64,000 nt of DNA from Gillisia sp. (GCA_024635655.1 JAGXIL010000090.1:1-64000); one strand, 5' to 3'. Counted from the first letter of the stretch, positions 34,952 through 44,851 are shown. Notes: generated by a model from the letters alone, not told the origin. A program made the numbers and translations.

Positions 34952-35680
34952 ATGGCAAAATCTGCGCTATTAAAGTCATCATTAGCAAAAAAATACTGGA
35001 TGGCTTTCACAGGCCTCTTCCTTTGCACATTTTTAGTAGGTCATCTTCTTGGGAATTTACAGTTATTGCTTCCTGTAAGTGAAGCAGCCCGGGATCAATT
35101 CAATGAATATGCATTATTTATGACCACGAATCCGCTGGTGATGATCCTGTCTTATGTCACATATATAAGCATTTTATTTCATGCCATAGACGGAGTAATT
35201 TTAACTTACAATAATCGGAAAGCGCGTCCACAAGGATACGTAAGCTTTAAACCATCAACAAATTCAACCTGGGCATCCCGTAATATGGGGCTGTTGGGAA
35301 CTGTAATATTTGTTTTTATTGTCTTGCACATGAATGCCTTTTGGGCCGAAATGAAATTTGGAGGGCTTGACAATACCGTTTACACCACGGGAGGCGGGGA
35401 AAGTGTAAAAGATCTTTATACGCTAACGCTTAGCACGTTTCAGGACAGTACATATGGCCTTCTGTTCGTAATAATATATGTTTTATCGATGGCCGCCATT
35501 GCCTTTCATTTATTACACGGATTCTCCAGTGGCTTTCAAACGCTGGGGGTTAACCATCCCAGATACAATGGGTTTATAAGGAAGCTGGGATATGGTTTTG
35601 CAATTTTAGTGCCTTTGGCCTTTGCTATTATTCCGATTTATATCCACTTTGTATTAGAAAATGTATTAGAAAAAATTTAA
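34952..35680 (+). CDS. sdhC: Succinate dehydrogenase cytochrome b subunit
   Basis: A 242-residue, five-helix membrane anchor of the Bacteroidota (B-type) succinate:quinone oxidoreductase. Histidines suited to bind two haems lie in FLVGHLLGNL, LFHAIDGVIL, VLHMNAFWAE and FHLLHGFSSGFQTLG. There is no separate sdhD, as expected for this type. The sdhA start follows the stop by 3 nt. Confidence 0.95.
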   Translation: MAKSALLKSSLAKKYWMAFTGLFLCTFLVGHLLGNLQLLLPVSEAARDQFNEYALFMTTNPLVMILSYVTYISILFHAIDGVILTYNNRKARPQGYVSFKPSTNSTWASRNMGLLGTVIFVFIVLHMNAFWAEMKFGGLDNTVYTTGGGESVKDLYTLTLSTFQDSTYGLLFVIIYVLSMAAIAFHLLHGFSSGFQTLGVNHPRYNGFIRKLGYGFAILVPLAFAIIPIYIHFVLENVLEKI

Positions 35681-35683
35681 GCT

Positions 35684-37687
35684 ATGGGAATACTAGATTC
35701 AAAAGTACCTAAAGGCCCTTTAGAAGACAAATGGACCAAACATAAAAACGAGATTAACCTGGTTAATCCCGCGAATAAGAGAAATATTGATGTAATTATG
35801 GTGGGCACCGGCCTTGCCGGGGGTAGCGCAGCTGCAACCCTTGCAGAACTGGGATATAATGTAAAGACATTTTGTTACCAGGACTCTCCCAGACGTGCGC
35901 ATTCTATCGCCGCGCAGGGAGGTATTAACGCTGCCAAGAATTACCAGGGGGATGGAGATTCCAACTACAGGTTGTTTCACGACACTGTTAAAGGTGGGGA
36001 TTACCGATCGCGTGAGTCAAACGTTTACAGGCTTGCAGAAGTTTCAGCCAATATTATTGACCAGTGTGTGGCCCAGGGAGTTCCTTTCGCACGTGAATAC
36101 GGCGGATTACTTGATAACCGTTCCTTTGGAGGAGTATTGGTTTCCCGGACTTTTTACGCAAAAGGACAAACCGGCCAGCAGTTATTGTTAGGATGCTATT
36201 CTGCCATGAACCGCCAGATCAACCGTGGGAAGATCACTTCCTATACCAGGCATGAAATGCTGGATATTGTAAAGATTGACGGAAAAGCCCGTGGAATTAT
36301 AGCGAGAAACCTTATTACAGGTGAGATTGAAAGGCACAGTGCCCATGCAGTTGTTATTGCTTCAGGAGGATATGGAAACGTTTTCTTCCTTTCAACAAAT
36401 GCAATGGGTAGTAATGTTACCGCTTCCTGGAAAGTACATAAAAAGGGGGCGTTTTTCGCCAACCCTTGTTTTACACAAATACATCCCACCTGTATTCCTG
36501 TTTCAGGGGAACATCAGTCAAAGCTCACTTTGATGTCTGAATCTCTTCGTAATGACGGAAGGATATGGGTCCCTAAGAAAAAAGAAGATGCTCTGGCTAT
36601 TAGGGAGGGCAGATTAAAACCAACTGAACTAAGGGAAGAGGACAGGGATTATTATCTGGAAAGAAGATATCCTGCTTTCGGAAACCTTGTGCCAAGGGAT
36701 GTGGCTTCCCGGGCGGCAAAAGAACGATGTGACGAGGGTTACGGTGTGAATAAGACCGGAGAAGCTGTTTACCTTGACTTTAGTGCTGCCTTTTTAAGGT
36801 ATGGTAAAGAAGCTGCAATTTCACAAGGCTTAGTAGATGCTTCAGAAGGAGAAATGATAAAACTTGGAAAAGCTATCGTAGAAGCGAAATATGGAAACCT
36901 TTTCCAGATGTACGAGAAGATCGTAGATCAAAATCCATACGAAACTCCTATGATGATCTATCCAGCCGTGCATTACACCATGGGAGGAATTTGGGTAGAT
37001 TACAATCTGGAGACTACCATTCCCGGATGTTTTGCAACCGGAGAAGCCAATTTCTCAGATCACGGGGCCAACAGGCTGGGTGCTTCGGCATTGATGCAGG
37101 GTCTTGCAGATGGATATTTTGTACTTCCATATACTATAGGAAATTATTTGGCTCAGGATATCAGAACCGGTACCATCCCTATCGATGCTCCCGAATTTGA
37201 GGAGGCTGAAAATTCCGTTAGAGCACAACTTGAAAAACTGGTAACTATCCAGGGGAACAAAACTGTTGATCATTTTCACAAACGATTGGGTAAGATCATG
37301 TGGGACAAAGTAGGAATGTCCAGAAATGCTGTTGATCTGCAATCGGCAATAGATGAGATTAAAACCCTTAGGGAAGAATTCTGGAGAGATGTAAAGATCC
37401 CCGGTAGTGTAAATGAAAAGAATTCGGAACTTGAAAAAGCAGGCAGGGTAGCAGATTTTCTTGAATTAGGGGAATTGTTTGCCAAAGATGCTTTACATCG
37501 CAATGAATCCTGTGGAGGACATTTTAGGGAAGAATACCAAACTCCGGAAGGAGAAGCACTTCGTGATGATGAAAACTTTATGTATGTGGCAGCCTGGGAA
37601 TATACAGGACAGCCTGCAGATGCTGTTTTGCATAAGGAAGAACTGATCTATGAAAATATAGAAGTAAAAGCAAGAAGTTATAAATAG
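35684..37687 (+). CDS. sdhA: Succinate dehydrogenase flavoprotein subunit
   Basis: A 667-residue FAD subunit that oxidises succinate to fumarate. The FAD-binding [18 protein letters not shown] is at about 40-57, the flavin-attachment His in [15 protein letters not shown], the substrate-binding segment includes HTP-like [12 protein letters not shown], and [10 protein letters not shown] and [18 protein letters not shown] are in the C-terminal half. Length is typical of the B-type enzyme. It is normally followed at once by sdhB; here 470 nt with a decayed gene intervene. Confidence 0.97.
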   Translation: MGILDSKVPKGPLEDKWTKHKNEINLVNPANKRNIDVIMVGTGLAGGSAAATLAELGYNVKTFCYQDSPRRAHSIAAQGGINAAKNYQGDGDSNYRLFHDTVKGGDYRSRESNVYRLAEVSANIIDQCVAQGVPFAREYGGLLDNRSFGGVLVSRTFYAKGQTGQQLLLGCYSAMNRQINRGKITSYTRHEMLDIVKIDGKARGIIARNLITGEIERHSAHAVVIASGGYGNVFFLSTNAMGSNVTASWKVHKKGAFFANPCFTQIHPTCIPVSGEHQSKLTLMSESLRNDGRIWVPKKKEDALAIREGRLKPTELREEDRDYYLERRYPAFGNLVPRDVASRAAKERCDEGYGVNKTGEAVYLDFSAAFLRYGKEAAISQGLVDASEGEMIKLGKAIVEAKYGNLFQMYEKIVDQNPYETPMMIYPAVHYTMGGIWVDYNLETTIPGCFATGEANFSDHGANRLGASALMQGLADGYFVLPYTIGNYLAQDIRTGTIPIDAPEFEEAENSVRAQLEKLVTIQGNKTVDHFHKRLGKIMWDKVGMSRNAVDLQSAIDEIKTLREEFWRDVKIPGSVNEKNSELEKAGRVADFLELGELFAKDALHRNESCGGHFREEYQTPEGEALRDDENFMYVAAWEYTGQPADAVLHKEELIYENIEVKARSYK

Positions 37688-37688
37688 G

Positions 37689-38132
37689 TTAGGAGTTAAG
37701 AGTTAGGAGTTATGGGTAATATAAATTCCTTTGAAGATTTAGGATGTTGGAAAGCTTCAAGGGATTTAAGAAGAATTGTTTCCAGTAAATAATTCCTAAA
37801 ATTCCAAATGATGAAAAGTTTGTTTTAGCCAGTCAGTTAAGACGCTCTTCAAGATCTGTAGGGGATAATATTGCTGAAGGATTTGGGAGATATAATTATC
37901 AGGAGAATATTCAGGCTTGCAGGATTGCTCGTGGATCGCTTTGTGAAGCTTTAAATCAAGTGTTGACTGCAACAGATGAAAACTATATTAACAATGGCTT
38001 TGGAAGAGTTCAGATTGAAATTTGATACAACCAAAGCAATTTTAAATGGATATATAAATTATTTAAAGAAAGCTAAAGGAAATTAAAATTTAAGGATTAG
38101 ATAATATTATTATTACAACCCTTAACCCTTTA
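37689..38132. repeat. Imperfect inverted flanks around the four-helix-bundle remnant
   Basis: TTAGGAGTTAAGAGTT (37689-37704) on the left and AACCCTTAACCCTTTA (38117-38132) on the right are complementary at 12 of 16 positions (two of the mismatches are C-for-T). They enclose the broken gene at 37712-38086. This may mark the ends of an inserted unit; a similar motif occurs in the sufC-sufD gap. Confidence 0.45.
37712..38086 (+). pseudogene. Broken four-helix-bundle protein gene (S23/IVS-type) between sdhA and sdhB
   Basis: Three pieces of one protein lie in two frames. Piece A, 37712-37792, reads FEDLGCWKASRDLRRIVSS then a stop. Piece B, 37792-38025, reads IPKIPNDEKFVLASQLRRSS, followed by SVGDNIAEGFGRY and ARGSLCEALNQVLTA, then a stop. 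Piece C, about 37997-38086, reads ALEEFRLKFDTTKAILNGYI and ends LKKAKGN. Together they match the ~120-residue four-helix-bundle family first known from 23S rRNA intervening sequences, notably SQLRRSS...NIAEGFGR. Two frameshifts make it non-functional. It may be transcribed through as part of sdhCAB. Confidence 0.85.
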
Positions 38133-38157
38133 CCTTCAAATATAACACATAACACTC

Positions 38158-38901
38158 ATGAAGCTTAATTTAAAAATATGGCGTCAAAAGAACGCCAGCA
38201 CTAAAGGAAAGATACAGGATTACAAAATTGCAAATGTAGATCCTGATATGTCTTTTCTTGAGATGATGGATGTTCTCAATGAAGAGATGGTTGAAAAAGG
38301 AGAAGAACCTGTAGAATTTGATCACGATTGTCGGGAAGGAATTTGTGGTTCTTGCAACCTTCAGATCAATGGGAAACCTCACGGTCCCGATACCGGCGTT
38401 TCCACCTGTCAACTGCATATGCGAAAATTCAAAGATGGAGATACTATTGTTATAGAACCCTTTAGAGCAAAAGCATTCCCAGTAATTAAAGATCTTATTG
38501 TAGACAGAAGTGCTTTGGACAGAATTCAGCAGGCTGGAGGTTATATCTCAGTAAATACTTCAGGAACAACTCAGGATGCAAATGCTATCCCAATACCTAA
38601 AGAAGATGCCGATGCTGCTTTTTATTCTGCGACCTGCATTCAATGTGGAGCATGTGTAGCTGCCTGTAAAAATGCCAGCGCAATGCTATTCACAGCAGCC
38701 AGAGTGAGTCAGTTTGCTTTGTTGCCACAAGGCCAGGTAGAAGCTACAAACAGGGTTTTGGCTATGGTTGAGCAAATGGATAAAGAAGGTTTTGGAGCCT
38801 GTACCAATACAGGGGCTTGTGAAATAGAATGTCCAAAAGGTATTTCTCTTGAAAATATCGCCAGGCTCAACAGAGAGTATTTAAAAGCAAGTGTAACCTA
38901 G
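38158..38901 (+). CDS. sdhB: Succinate dehydrogenase iron-sulfur subunit
   Basis: A 247-residue electron-transfer subunit. Cysteines for [2Fe-2S] lie in [15 protein letters not shown], for [4Fe-4S] in [14 protein letters not shown], and for the third cluster in [16 protein letters not shown]. It links SdhA to the SdhC haems. Separated from sdhA by a pseudogene-bearing spacer; a strong terminator follows. Confidence 0.96.
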   Translation: MKLNLKIWRQKNASTKGKIQDYKIANVDPDMSFLEMMDVLNEEMVEKGEEPVEFDHDCREGICGSCNLQINGKPHGPDTGVSTCQLHMRKFKDGDTIVIEPFRAKAFPVIKDLIVDRSALDRIQQAGGYISVNTSGTTQDANAIPIPKEDADAAFYSATCIQCGACVAACKNASAMLFTAARVSQFALLPQGQVEATNRVLAMVEQMDKEGFGACTNTGACEIECPKGISLENIARLNREYLKASVT

Positions 38902-38924
38902 ATCAGGAAATATCATTATAATAT

Positions 38925-38954
38925 AATCCCGAACTTTGTGGTTCGGGATTTTTT
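38925..38954 (+). terminator. Terminator of the sdhCAB operon
   Basis: Perfect 10-bp arms AATCCCGAAC (38925-38934) and GTTCGGGATT (38941-38950), 6-nt loop, then a run of T to 38954. A classical intrinsic terminator 24 nt after sdhB. Confidence 0.92.
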
Positions 38955-38978
38955 ATGGATATTATTTAAAAATAAACT

Positions 38979-40136
38979 ATGTTCCAATTTTCAGATTTAG
39001 CTTCCAAACTTCCCGGAGAAACGGAAAGTATTTTTAGCATAATGAGCAAGTTAGCCGGACAACATCAGGCTATTGATCTCTCACAGGGTTTTCCGAATTT
39101 TAAGACTGATGATAAATTAAAAGAACTGGTTTCCATAGCAATGAGGTCCGGGCACAATCAGTATGCCCCTATGGCAGGGGTGTTGGAACTCCGGGAGGAA
39201 ATTTCCCAAAAGATCTATAGCCTGTATGATAGGCAATACAATCCGGAAAGTGAGATCACCGTCACCAATGGTGCAACCCAGGCTTTGTACTCAGCGATCA
39301 CGGCTTTAGTTAATAAAGGAGATGAGGTCATTGTTTTTAAGCCGGCTTATGATAGTTATGAGCCTACTATTAAGCTTAGTGGCGGCATACCTGTACTCAT
39401 ACAGCTGAAGGGGAAAAATTTTAAAATAGACTGGCAGGAGGTAGAGGAGAAGATCACCTCAAAAACGAGAATTATCATTATAAATACCCCTCATAACCCT
39501 ACAGGAACAGTACTTGAAAGAGAGGATATGCTTCGCCTGGAAAGGCTTCTTAAAGGAACTGACATTCTTCTCTTAAGCGATGAGGTATATGAGCACCTGA
39601 TCTTTGACGGGCAGCAGCATCAAAGTGCAGCACTTTTTTCAGATCTGTCTTCAAGGGCTATTATATGTGCATCCTTTGGAAAGACCTTTCACAACACCGG
39701 ATGGAAAACCGGATATTGTGTTGCTCCTGAAGAAATCATGGCTGAAATACGAAAGGTGCACCAGATGGCGGTGTTCTGCATCAATCACCCGGTTCAAATA
39801 GCTTTTGCTGAATATCTAAAAGATCCAAAACACTACCTGCAACTTGGAGCTTTTTACGAGAAAAAAAGAAATCAATTCCTGGATTTGATCAAAGGAAGCA
39901 ATTTTAAGGGGGAACCTTCTGCAGGCACCTATTTCCAGGTGCTGGATTATTCTGATATTACCGATGAAAATGACGTCGATTTCTCACGCCGGCTGGTAAA
40001 AGATCATAAGTTAGCGACAATTCCTGTTTCAGTTTTTAATATAGGCCAGCAAGACAACAAGCAATTGCGGTTCTGTTTTGCCAAAAATGATGAAACCCTG
40101 GAAAAAGCAGCTCAAATTATGAACCGAATTATCTGA
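38979..40136 (+). CDS. Class I aminotransferase, methionine aminotransferase (YbdL) type
   Basis: A 385-residue PLP aminotransferase. The PLP lysine is Lys235 in CASFGKTFHNTGWKTGYCVA; NTPHNPTGTV and LSDEVYEHLIFD are fold-type I landmarks. KTFHNTGWK is shared with YbdL and glutamine transaminase K, which use glutamine to transaminate the methionine keto acid. An omega-amidase-type nitrilase lies close by (40744-41523), supporting this role. Its 3' end overlaps the DUF1440 gene by 8 bases on the opposite strand. Confidence 0.9.
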   Translation: MFQFSDLASKLPGETESIFSIMSKLAGQHQAIDLSQGFPNFKTDDKLKELVSIAMRSGHNQYAPMAGVLELREEISQKIYSLYDRQYNPESEITVTNGATQALYSAITALVNKGDEVIVFKPAYDSYEPTIKLSGGIPVLIQLKGKNFKIDWQEVEEKITSKTRIIIINTPHNPTGTVLEREDMLRLERLLKGTDILLLSDEVYEHLIFDGQQHQSAALFSDLSSRAIICASFGKTFHNTGWKTGYCVAPEEIMAEIRKVHQMAVFCINHPVQIAFAEYLKDPKHYLQLGAFYEKKRNQFLDLIKGSNFKGEPSAGTYFQVLDYSDITDENDVDFSRRLVKDHKLATIPVSVFNIGQQDNKQLRFCFAKNDETLEKAAQIMNRII

Positions 40137-40644
40137 AACGACCAGTCTTAAGCTGCTGATTTACCGCGTTTCGCACAATTTCTGTGGTAATTCCAAAGAG
40201 CACGTGAGCCAGCAGTTCATTGATCTGCATTTTTATAGGAACATCGGTTGGTTTAGGTTCCAGACCTAAAAGAGGGAGTGAAGTTTCATGAGTAGAAAAC
40301 CAGGTAGATGCACCAAGGATTACCCCGTCAGAAATATTATAAATGTCTTTATCCTTTTTTCCATACCCGTATGCAGCACCTACTGTTGCGCCAATAGGAA
40401 AGTTGACAAGTTGTTCAGCTATGGCTTCATTTTGAATGCTTATTGGGGTTCCGGTGAGTTTTGTTGAAAGATCATCCAGAACCTTTATTTGTGCAGATCT
40501 TTGTTCTATCTTTCTTACAGGAAGTAAGCTTTCCACAAGGCTTTTAACCGCTGTTCCTGCCAAACCCCCAAGAAAACCGGAAATTAAACCTCTTGAGGTA
40601 CTGGAGACATAATTATTTTGTTGAAAAAAGTTATCGAGCTTCAT
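40129..40644 (-). CDS. DUF1440 (YagU-like) membrane protein
   Basis: A 171-residue protein with hydrophobic segments near 18-38 (GLISGFLGGLAGTAVKSLVE), about 85-95 and 110-120, and a C-terminal amphipathic end. The overall pattern VESLLPVR...GATVGAAYGYG...LGASTWFSTHE...P...HVLFGITTEIVR fits the YagU/DUF1440 inner-membrane family, whose role is unknown (acid tolerance suggested in E. coli). It converges on the aminotransferase gene with an 8-base overlap. Confidence 0.78.
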   Translation of the reverse strand: MKLDNFFQQNNYVSSTSRGLISGFLGGLAGTAVKSLVESLLPVRKIEQRSAQIKVLDDLSTKLTGTPISIQNEAIAEQLVNFPIGATVGAAYGYGKKDKDIYNISDGVILGASTWFSTHETSLPLLGLEPKPTDVPIKMQINELLAHVLFGITTEIVRNAVNQQLKTGRFR

Positions 40645-40743
40645 ATTTTCGGAATTTTAAATAAAGCTATTTATATTAGCTTTCGCTTCCAACCATTTAA
40701 CAAGTATTTAGGAGAGACAGCTGCAAAAAAATAAAAATATATT

Positions 40744-41523
40744 ATGGACAATACATTAAAAACAGCAATAATTCAGGTAGATCTGGCCTGGGAAAATCCG
40801 GTGAAGAACCGGAGTATTTTTTCAGAAAAAATAGATCAAATTCAAGATGATGTAGATCTGATAGTTTTACCGGAGATGTTCTCTACCGGCTTCTCAATGA
40901 ACGCGGAACATCTTGCCGAAAGATCAGACGGCCCAACTTTTCAATGGATGCAAAAAGTGGCAAAACAGAGAAATGCCGCTGTTACCGGAAGTTTGATCAT
41001 TGAAGAAGATGGACATTTTTTTAACCGTCTATTCTTTGTTTATCCTGATGGAACACATCAAAAATATGACAAGAAACATACGTTTACTCTTGCCAAAGAA
41101 GATAAGACCTATACAGCGGGAAAAGAAAGGCTGATAGTGGAATACAGAGGCTGGAAGATATGTCCGTTGATCTGTTATGATCTTCGGTTTCCGGTGTGGG
41201 CAAGAAATACGAGCGAATATGACCTGCTAATTTATGTTGCCAATTGGCCTGAAACAAGGATCCACGCCTGGGATATTCTTCTGCAGGCACGGGCAATTGA
41301 AAACATGTCCTACTGTATTGGTGTCAATAGAACGGGAACAGATGGTAACAAATATCAGTACAATGGACATTCTGCTGTTTACGACTGTCTTGGTGCCAGC
41401 TTGTTTACTAATTGTCGGGAGATCGAGTTTACCGAGATCGTTAAACTGGATAAGGATCATGTCTCAGAAACACGGGACAAGCTTAAATTTCTTCAGGACC
41501 GGGATAAATTTAGTTTAGATTAA
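40744..41523 (+). CDS. Nitrilase-fold omega-amidase (YafV-like)
   Basis: A 259-residue carbon-nitrogen hydrolase. The Glu-Lys-Cys triad is seen: Glu44 in VLPEMFSTGF, Lys110/111 in YDKKHTFTLAKED and Cys144 in CPLICYDLRFP. YafV/Nit2-type enzymes hydrolyse alpha-ketoglutaramate or succinamate. With the neighbouring YbdL-type aminotransferase it would pull glutamine-dependent methionine salvage forward. The 3' end overlaps the opposite-strand lipoprotein gene by 14 bases. Confidence 0.9.
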   Translation: MDNTLKTAIIQVDLAWENPVKNRSIFSEKIDQIQDDVDLIVLPEMFSTGFSMNAEHLAERSDGPTFQWMQKVAKQRNAAVTGSLIIEEDGHFFNRLFFVYPDGTHQKYDKKHTFTLAKEDKTYTAGKERLIVEYRGWKICPLICYDLRFPVWARNTSEYDLLIYVANWPETRIHAWDILLQARAIENMSYCIGVNRTGTDGNKYQYNGHSAVYDCLGASLFTNCREIEFTEIVKLDKDHVSETRDKLKFLQDRDKFSLD

Positions 41524-43117
41524 ATCTTTCATTATCATCCCAGTTGGGCCTGATGTCAAGAACCACTGGGAAATAGATAATCTCTTCAGGTTTTTCCTTT
41601 TCAAGGTAATCTCCTGTGTCCCACTTTTGATTTTCATTTGTGTCATAAATAACCCGTGCCAGGTACTTCCCGGGCGTAAGGAATTCAAACCTAATGTTGG
41701 TTTGTGAGGTGGAATATTTTTCAGCTTTAACTACTCCATCTTCAGTAGTAAGTTGTACGATGACAGGAAAGCTTTTTACGTTTTCAAGATTAAGGCTCAG
41801 GTTTCCGTAATCGGCAAAGGCACGGGTTTTAAAATTATTTTTTATGGTATCGTTGGTGTCATTGTAATAATCAACAATTGCTCCGGGTAACACAGTTAAA
41901 CTGTAAGACTGGTTCTCATCCTTAGGGAACTTAAGCTGCAGCGAATTCTGAAAAGGACGCAGTTCGGAAGTAAAAGCCACACTTGCCGAATCATTGTCAA
42001 TTATAGATATAAGGGAATCATCAACGGAAACAATTGGAGTATTTGCTTTCAATACGACGTCTCTGTCAAAGTCAATATTACCTGAAGGTTCAGTAGTGAT
42101 TTGAAGAGAATCTACCGGCATGTCTGTAATTCTTGTAAACAGCGTATCCACCCTTTGAGGACTAACCACCTTAAGGCGTAAACTGTCAGGCTGCTCAGCA
42201 GTTTTATACCACAAATGAATACTGTCCTTATCTGCAACTTTAGTAACTCTGTAATCAAATGGATCCGGCCCGTCTATTGTCTCAAAAGTTATGCTGTCAG
42301 GTTCCACTCTTCCGCGATAACCAATGAGGATTTTATTTGCTGCCAGTTGATTTGGCCTTTCGGCTTGAAATGGCAGCTCTTCCTTAAACAGGACCAGGTT
42401 ATAGGTAGTATCTGTAGGAATTGTTACGGGGCCTTCAATAAATCCTATTTTTTCTCTTGCAGGATCATATAAGTAGTTATTATTGAGATCCCGAATTGCC
42501 ACCAGTTGGTAACTTCCTTCTTTTAAATTGGTAAGTTCAAAAGTTCTTAAGCTATCCAGCGTATTGGTGATATATCGTGGCGGTTCTTTATAAACAAGGG
42601 AATCTGAAAAATTTTCATCCCTCTCATATAACATTACCGAAATAAAAGGATCTGCTTCATTAAGAAGAGCGTCTTCAACTGTTCCCGATACTGTAAGGGA
42701 GTCAATATAACTGCCGGTGGAAAAAACATACTTAAAAAATGGAAGCGGATTTGCCTCATTATTATCAACTATACTGTTCCCAAAATTGATCACGTAAGTT
42801 GTATTTTCCTCAAGAGTATCATTGATCTGTATCCGAATGTATCTTTGGGGACTGCCTAGAGGAGATATTTCCGGCTTAGGCGACATGGGAGGAGAAATGA
42901 TGATTTGTTCCTGCGGTTTATCGAGTTTAATATATTCATTAAAGTAAATGCGGATCTCATCCCTGTTAAAATTGGTAGAATAATTTTCCGGGGTGGCCCT
43001 TATAAACTGTGGTGGTTCTGTATCAACTTCTCCTCCTGTAGGATTGCCCCTTTTTGCACAATGCATAAATAACATTGTTATTACAACGAGGAGTAATCCA
43101 TATATGCTTTTTCTCAT
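41510..43117 (-). CDS. Lipoprotein with N-terminal bacterial Ig-like domain
   Basis: A 535-residue predicted lipoprotein: signal MRKSIYGLLLVVITMLFMHC, lipobox Cys20. The N-terminal ~100 residues match the Big_5/SbsA Ig-like type (TEPPQFIRATPENYSTNFNR, IRIYFNEYIKLDKP, TYVINFGNSIVDNNE). The rest is repetitive beta structure (YQLVAIRDLNNNYLYDPARE; YLARVIYDTNENQKWDTGDY), i.e. two short Asp/Asn-rich, calcium-like loops. Widespread in Bacteroidota, function unknown. A 44-nt gap separates it from comF on the same strand. Confidence 0.82.
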   Translation of the reverse strand: MRKSIYGLLLVVITMLFMHCAKRGNPTGGEVDTEPPQFIRATPENYSTNFNRDEIRIYFNEYIKLDKPQEQIIISPPMSPKPEISPLGSPQRYIRIQINDTLEENTTYVINFGNSIVDNNEANPLPFFKYVFSTGSYIDSLTVSGTVEDALLNEADPFISVMLYERDENFSDSLVYKEPPRYITNTLDSLRTFELTNLKEGSYQLVAIRDLNNNYLYDPAREKIGFIEGPVTIPTDTTYNLVLFKEELPFQAERPNQLAANKILIGYRGRVEPDSITFETIDGPDPFDYRVTKVADKDSIHLWYKTAEQPDSLRLKVVSPQRVDTLFTRITDMPVDSLQITTEPSGNIDFDRDVVLKANTPIVSVDDSLISIIDNDSASVAFTSELRPFQNSLQLKFPKDENQSYSLTVLPGAIVDYYNDTNDTIKNNFKTRAFADYGNLSLNLENVKSFPVIVQLTTEDGVVKAEKYSTSQTNIRFEFLTPGKYLARVIYDTNENQKWDTGDYLEKEKPEEIIYFPVVLDIRPNWDDNERFNLN

Positions 43118-43161
43118 CTATTCTTTTCTGTTGGCAAAGAAACAATTAATTTTTGTTTTTG

Positions 43162-43842
43162 TTAACCGGCGACTGCCATCGTGGCAACACTAATTTTCAC
43201 GCCACCTGCATCTTGTATTACAGTAGCACAGGCTTCAAGCGTTGCTCCGGTAGTGATAATATCATCAACAAGCAGCACGTGCTTGTTGTGGATGAGAGAG
43301 CCATTGGCCAAAACAAAGGTTTCCTCAATATTGCCCCATCGCGCCAGGCGGGCTTTCACGGTTTGTGTTTTAGAAAACGATTTTTTTAATAAAACATTAT
43401 TCAGATAAGGTACCTCCAATGCATTTGAAATGGCCTTTCCGAATCCCTCGACCTGGTTAAACCCCCTGGACCTCAACTTTTTCCTGTGCAGAGGAACCGG
43501 TATTACCGCTTCTATTTTTTTAAAAGAGGGAGTATTTGCAAGATCAGTGCCCATCCAATCTCCCAAAAACATTCCTATTTCCTGGTGACCTCTGTATTTT
43601 AGTTGGTGAATTAATTTCTGTACACTACCTTTTTTGTGAAATAATAATAAGGCTGTTGCATGTTCAATTTCCATTCTTCCATAAAATACTTTTTTTACCA
43701 TATTTTCGTTATCGAGGTGGAAATTGGTTACAGGGAGTTCATGAATACAATTTACGCATACCACACGCTCATTTATCACCAGAATTTTTTCACAAATCTG
43801 GCAGGTTTTCGGATAAAATAAATTGAGTAAATCGTGAAACAT
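43162..43842 (-). CDS. comF: ComF-family phosphoribosyltransferase-like protein
   Basis: A 226-residue protein with an N-terminal four-cysteine zinc finger (CQICEKILVINERVVCVNC) and a C-terminal phosphoribosyltransferase fold carrying the PRPP motif HVLLVDDIITTGATLEAC. VIPVPLHRKKLRSRGFNQ is the family signature. ComF (GntX) relatives aid DNA uptake during competence; no other competence gene is nearby. Confidence 0.92.
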   Translation of the reverse strand: MFHDLLNLFYPKTCQICEKILVINERVVCVNCIHELPVTNFHLDNENMVKKVFYGRMEIEHATALLLFHKKGSVQKLIHQLKYRGHQEIGMFLGDWMGTDLANTPSFKKIEAVIPVPLHRKKLRSRGFNQVEGFGKAISNALEVPYLNNVLLKKSFSKTQTVKARLARWGNIEETFVLANGSLIHNKHVLLVDDIITTGATLEACATVIQDAGGVKISVATMAVAG

Positions 43843-43906
43843 TTATTAATGAATTGTAACTTACACCGTCAAATACATAATTTTACAAACTAAATTTACA
43901 CTAATT

Positions 43907-44788
43907 ATGACTGAAAATAAGAGTAATACCGCCCTAAAAATTTTAACCGGTATTTTAGCTGTGGCTCTAATTGCCCTCGGGATTTATACAGTGAGATTTT
44001 ATAACGAGGAAAAAGAAAATCAGCAAATCCTCCAAAATGAGAAAGCTGTCATTGAGGACGAACTTAATGATCTTATTGTAAAATATGATGAAGCAATAGC
44101 CACCAATGAGGTAATGGATCAGGACCTGGTTGAAGCCAGGCAAAGAATTACCGTTTTGTTAGATTCAGTCAAGGATTCTGAAGCGAATTTAGTTCTTATA
44201 TCCCGATACCGCAGGGAAATAGGAGCGTTGAGAAGTGAAAAAGACAGATTGTTTAGAGTTGTGGATAGTTTGAGTAATCAAAATAGATTACTGGCCACAA
44301 CTATTGATAGCACCAATATGGTCCTTGCAGAAAGAACAAGAATGTCTGACTCATTACAGCAAACAAACCAAAGTCTTTCTACAAAGGTAGACCGCGCGGC
44401 CCAGTTAAAAGTAACCTCTCTTAAAGGTGAAGGTGTAATAGTTAGAAACAACGGAAAACTTGTTACCAATAACAGGACCCGTAGAATCGACCAGATACGC
44501 ACCTGTTTTACAATAACTGCAAATCCGCTTTCAGAAGCTGGTGAAAAACCAATGTATGTACAGGTATATAACCCCGCAAACGAACTTGTAGGTGATGAAT
44601 TGGCAGTACAGCATGAAGGGGGAGTAATGGTATATAGTGCCGCTTCAACAGTCTACTATGAAAATGAAGAATTAGATGTTTGTATCCTTTCCAATACAGA
44701 GAAGAATAAGCTGATGGAAGGAACTTATAAAGTGTATGTTTATGCCGGCCCGGAGTTAATTGGAACCTCTTCCTTTAACCTAAGATAA
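43907..44788 (+). CDS. Membrane-anchored coiled-coil protein of unknown function
   Basis: A 293-residue protein with one N-terminal transmembrane segment (about 9-28), then a coiled coil to about 160 (NEKAVIEDELNDLIVKYDEA, SEANLVLISRYRREIGALRS) and a C-terminal beta-rich domain of ~110 residues (GEGVIVRNNGKLVTNNRTRR, CFTITANPLSEAGEKPMYVQ). No catalytic motif is recognised. The anchor-coil-globule plan suggests a periplasmic or envelope-linked scaffold. A terminator overlapping the glyS promoter follows. Confidence 0.72.
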   Translation: MTENKSNTALKILTGILAVALIALGIYTVRFYNEEKENQQILQNEKAVIEDELNDLIVKYDEAIATNEVMDQDLVEARQRITVLLDSVKDSEANLVLISRYRREIGALRSEKDRLFRVVDSLSNQNRLLATTIDSTNMVLAERTRMSDSLQQTNQSLSTKVDRAAQLKVTSLKGEGVIVRNNGKLVTNNRTRRIDQIRTCFTITANPLSEAGEKPMYVQVYNPANELVGDELAVQHEGGVMVYSAASTVYYENEELDVCILSNTEKNKLMEGTYKVYVYAGPELIGTSSFNLR

Positions 44789-44807
44789 TATTTTAAGAAA
44801 AATAGAG

Positions 44808-44841
44808 AACCGCCTTGACCTTTATCAGGGCGGTTTTTTTA
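44808..44841 (+). terminator. Terminator overlapping the glyS promoter
   Basis: AACCGCCTTGA (44808-44818) and TCAGGGCGGTT (44825-44835), paired except for one T-G wobble, followed by a T run. The T run merges with the -7 box of glyS at 44840-44847. Confidence 0.88.
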
Positions 44842-44847
44842 TTTTTG
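44815..44847 (+). promoter_or_regulatory. glyS promoter embedded in the upstream terminator
   Basis: TTG (44815-44817), inside the 5' arm of the hairpin, and TATTTTTG (44840-44847), spaced 22 nt apart, fit the flavobacterial consensus. ATG is at 44852, four bases after the -7 box, predicting a leaderless or nearly leaderless glyS mRNA. Confidence 0.6.
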
Positions 44848-44851
44848 CCCT

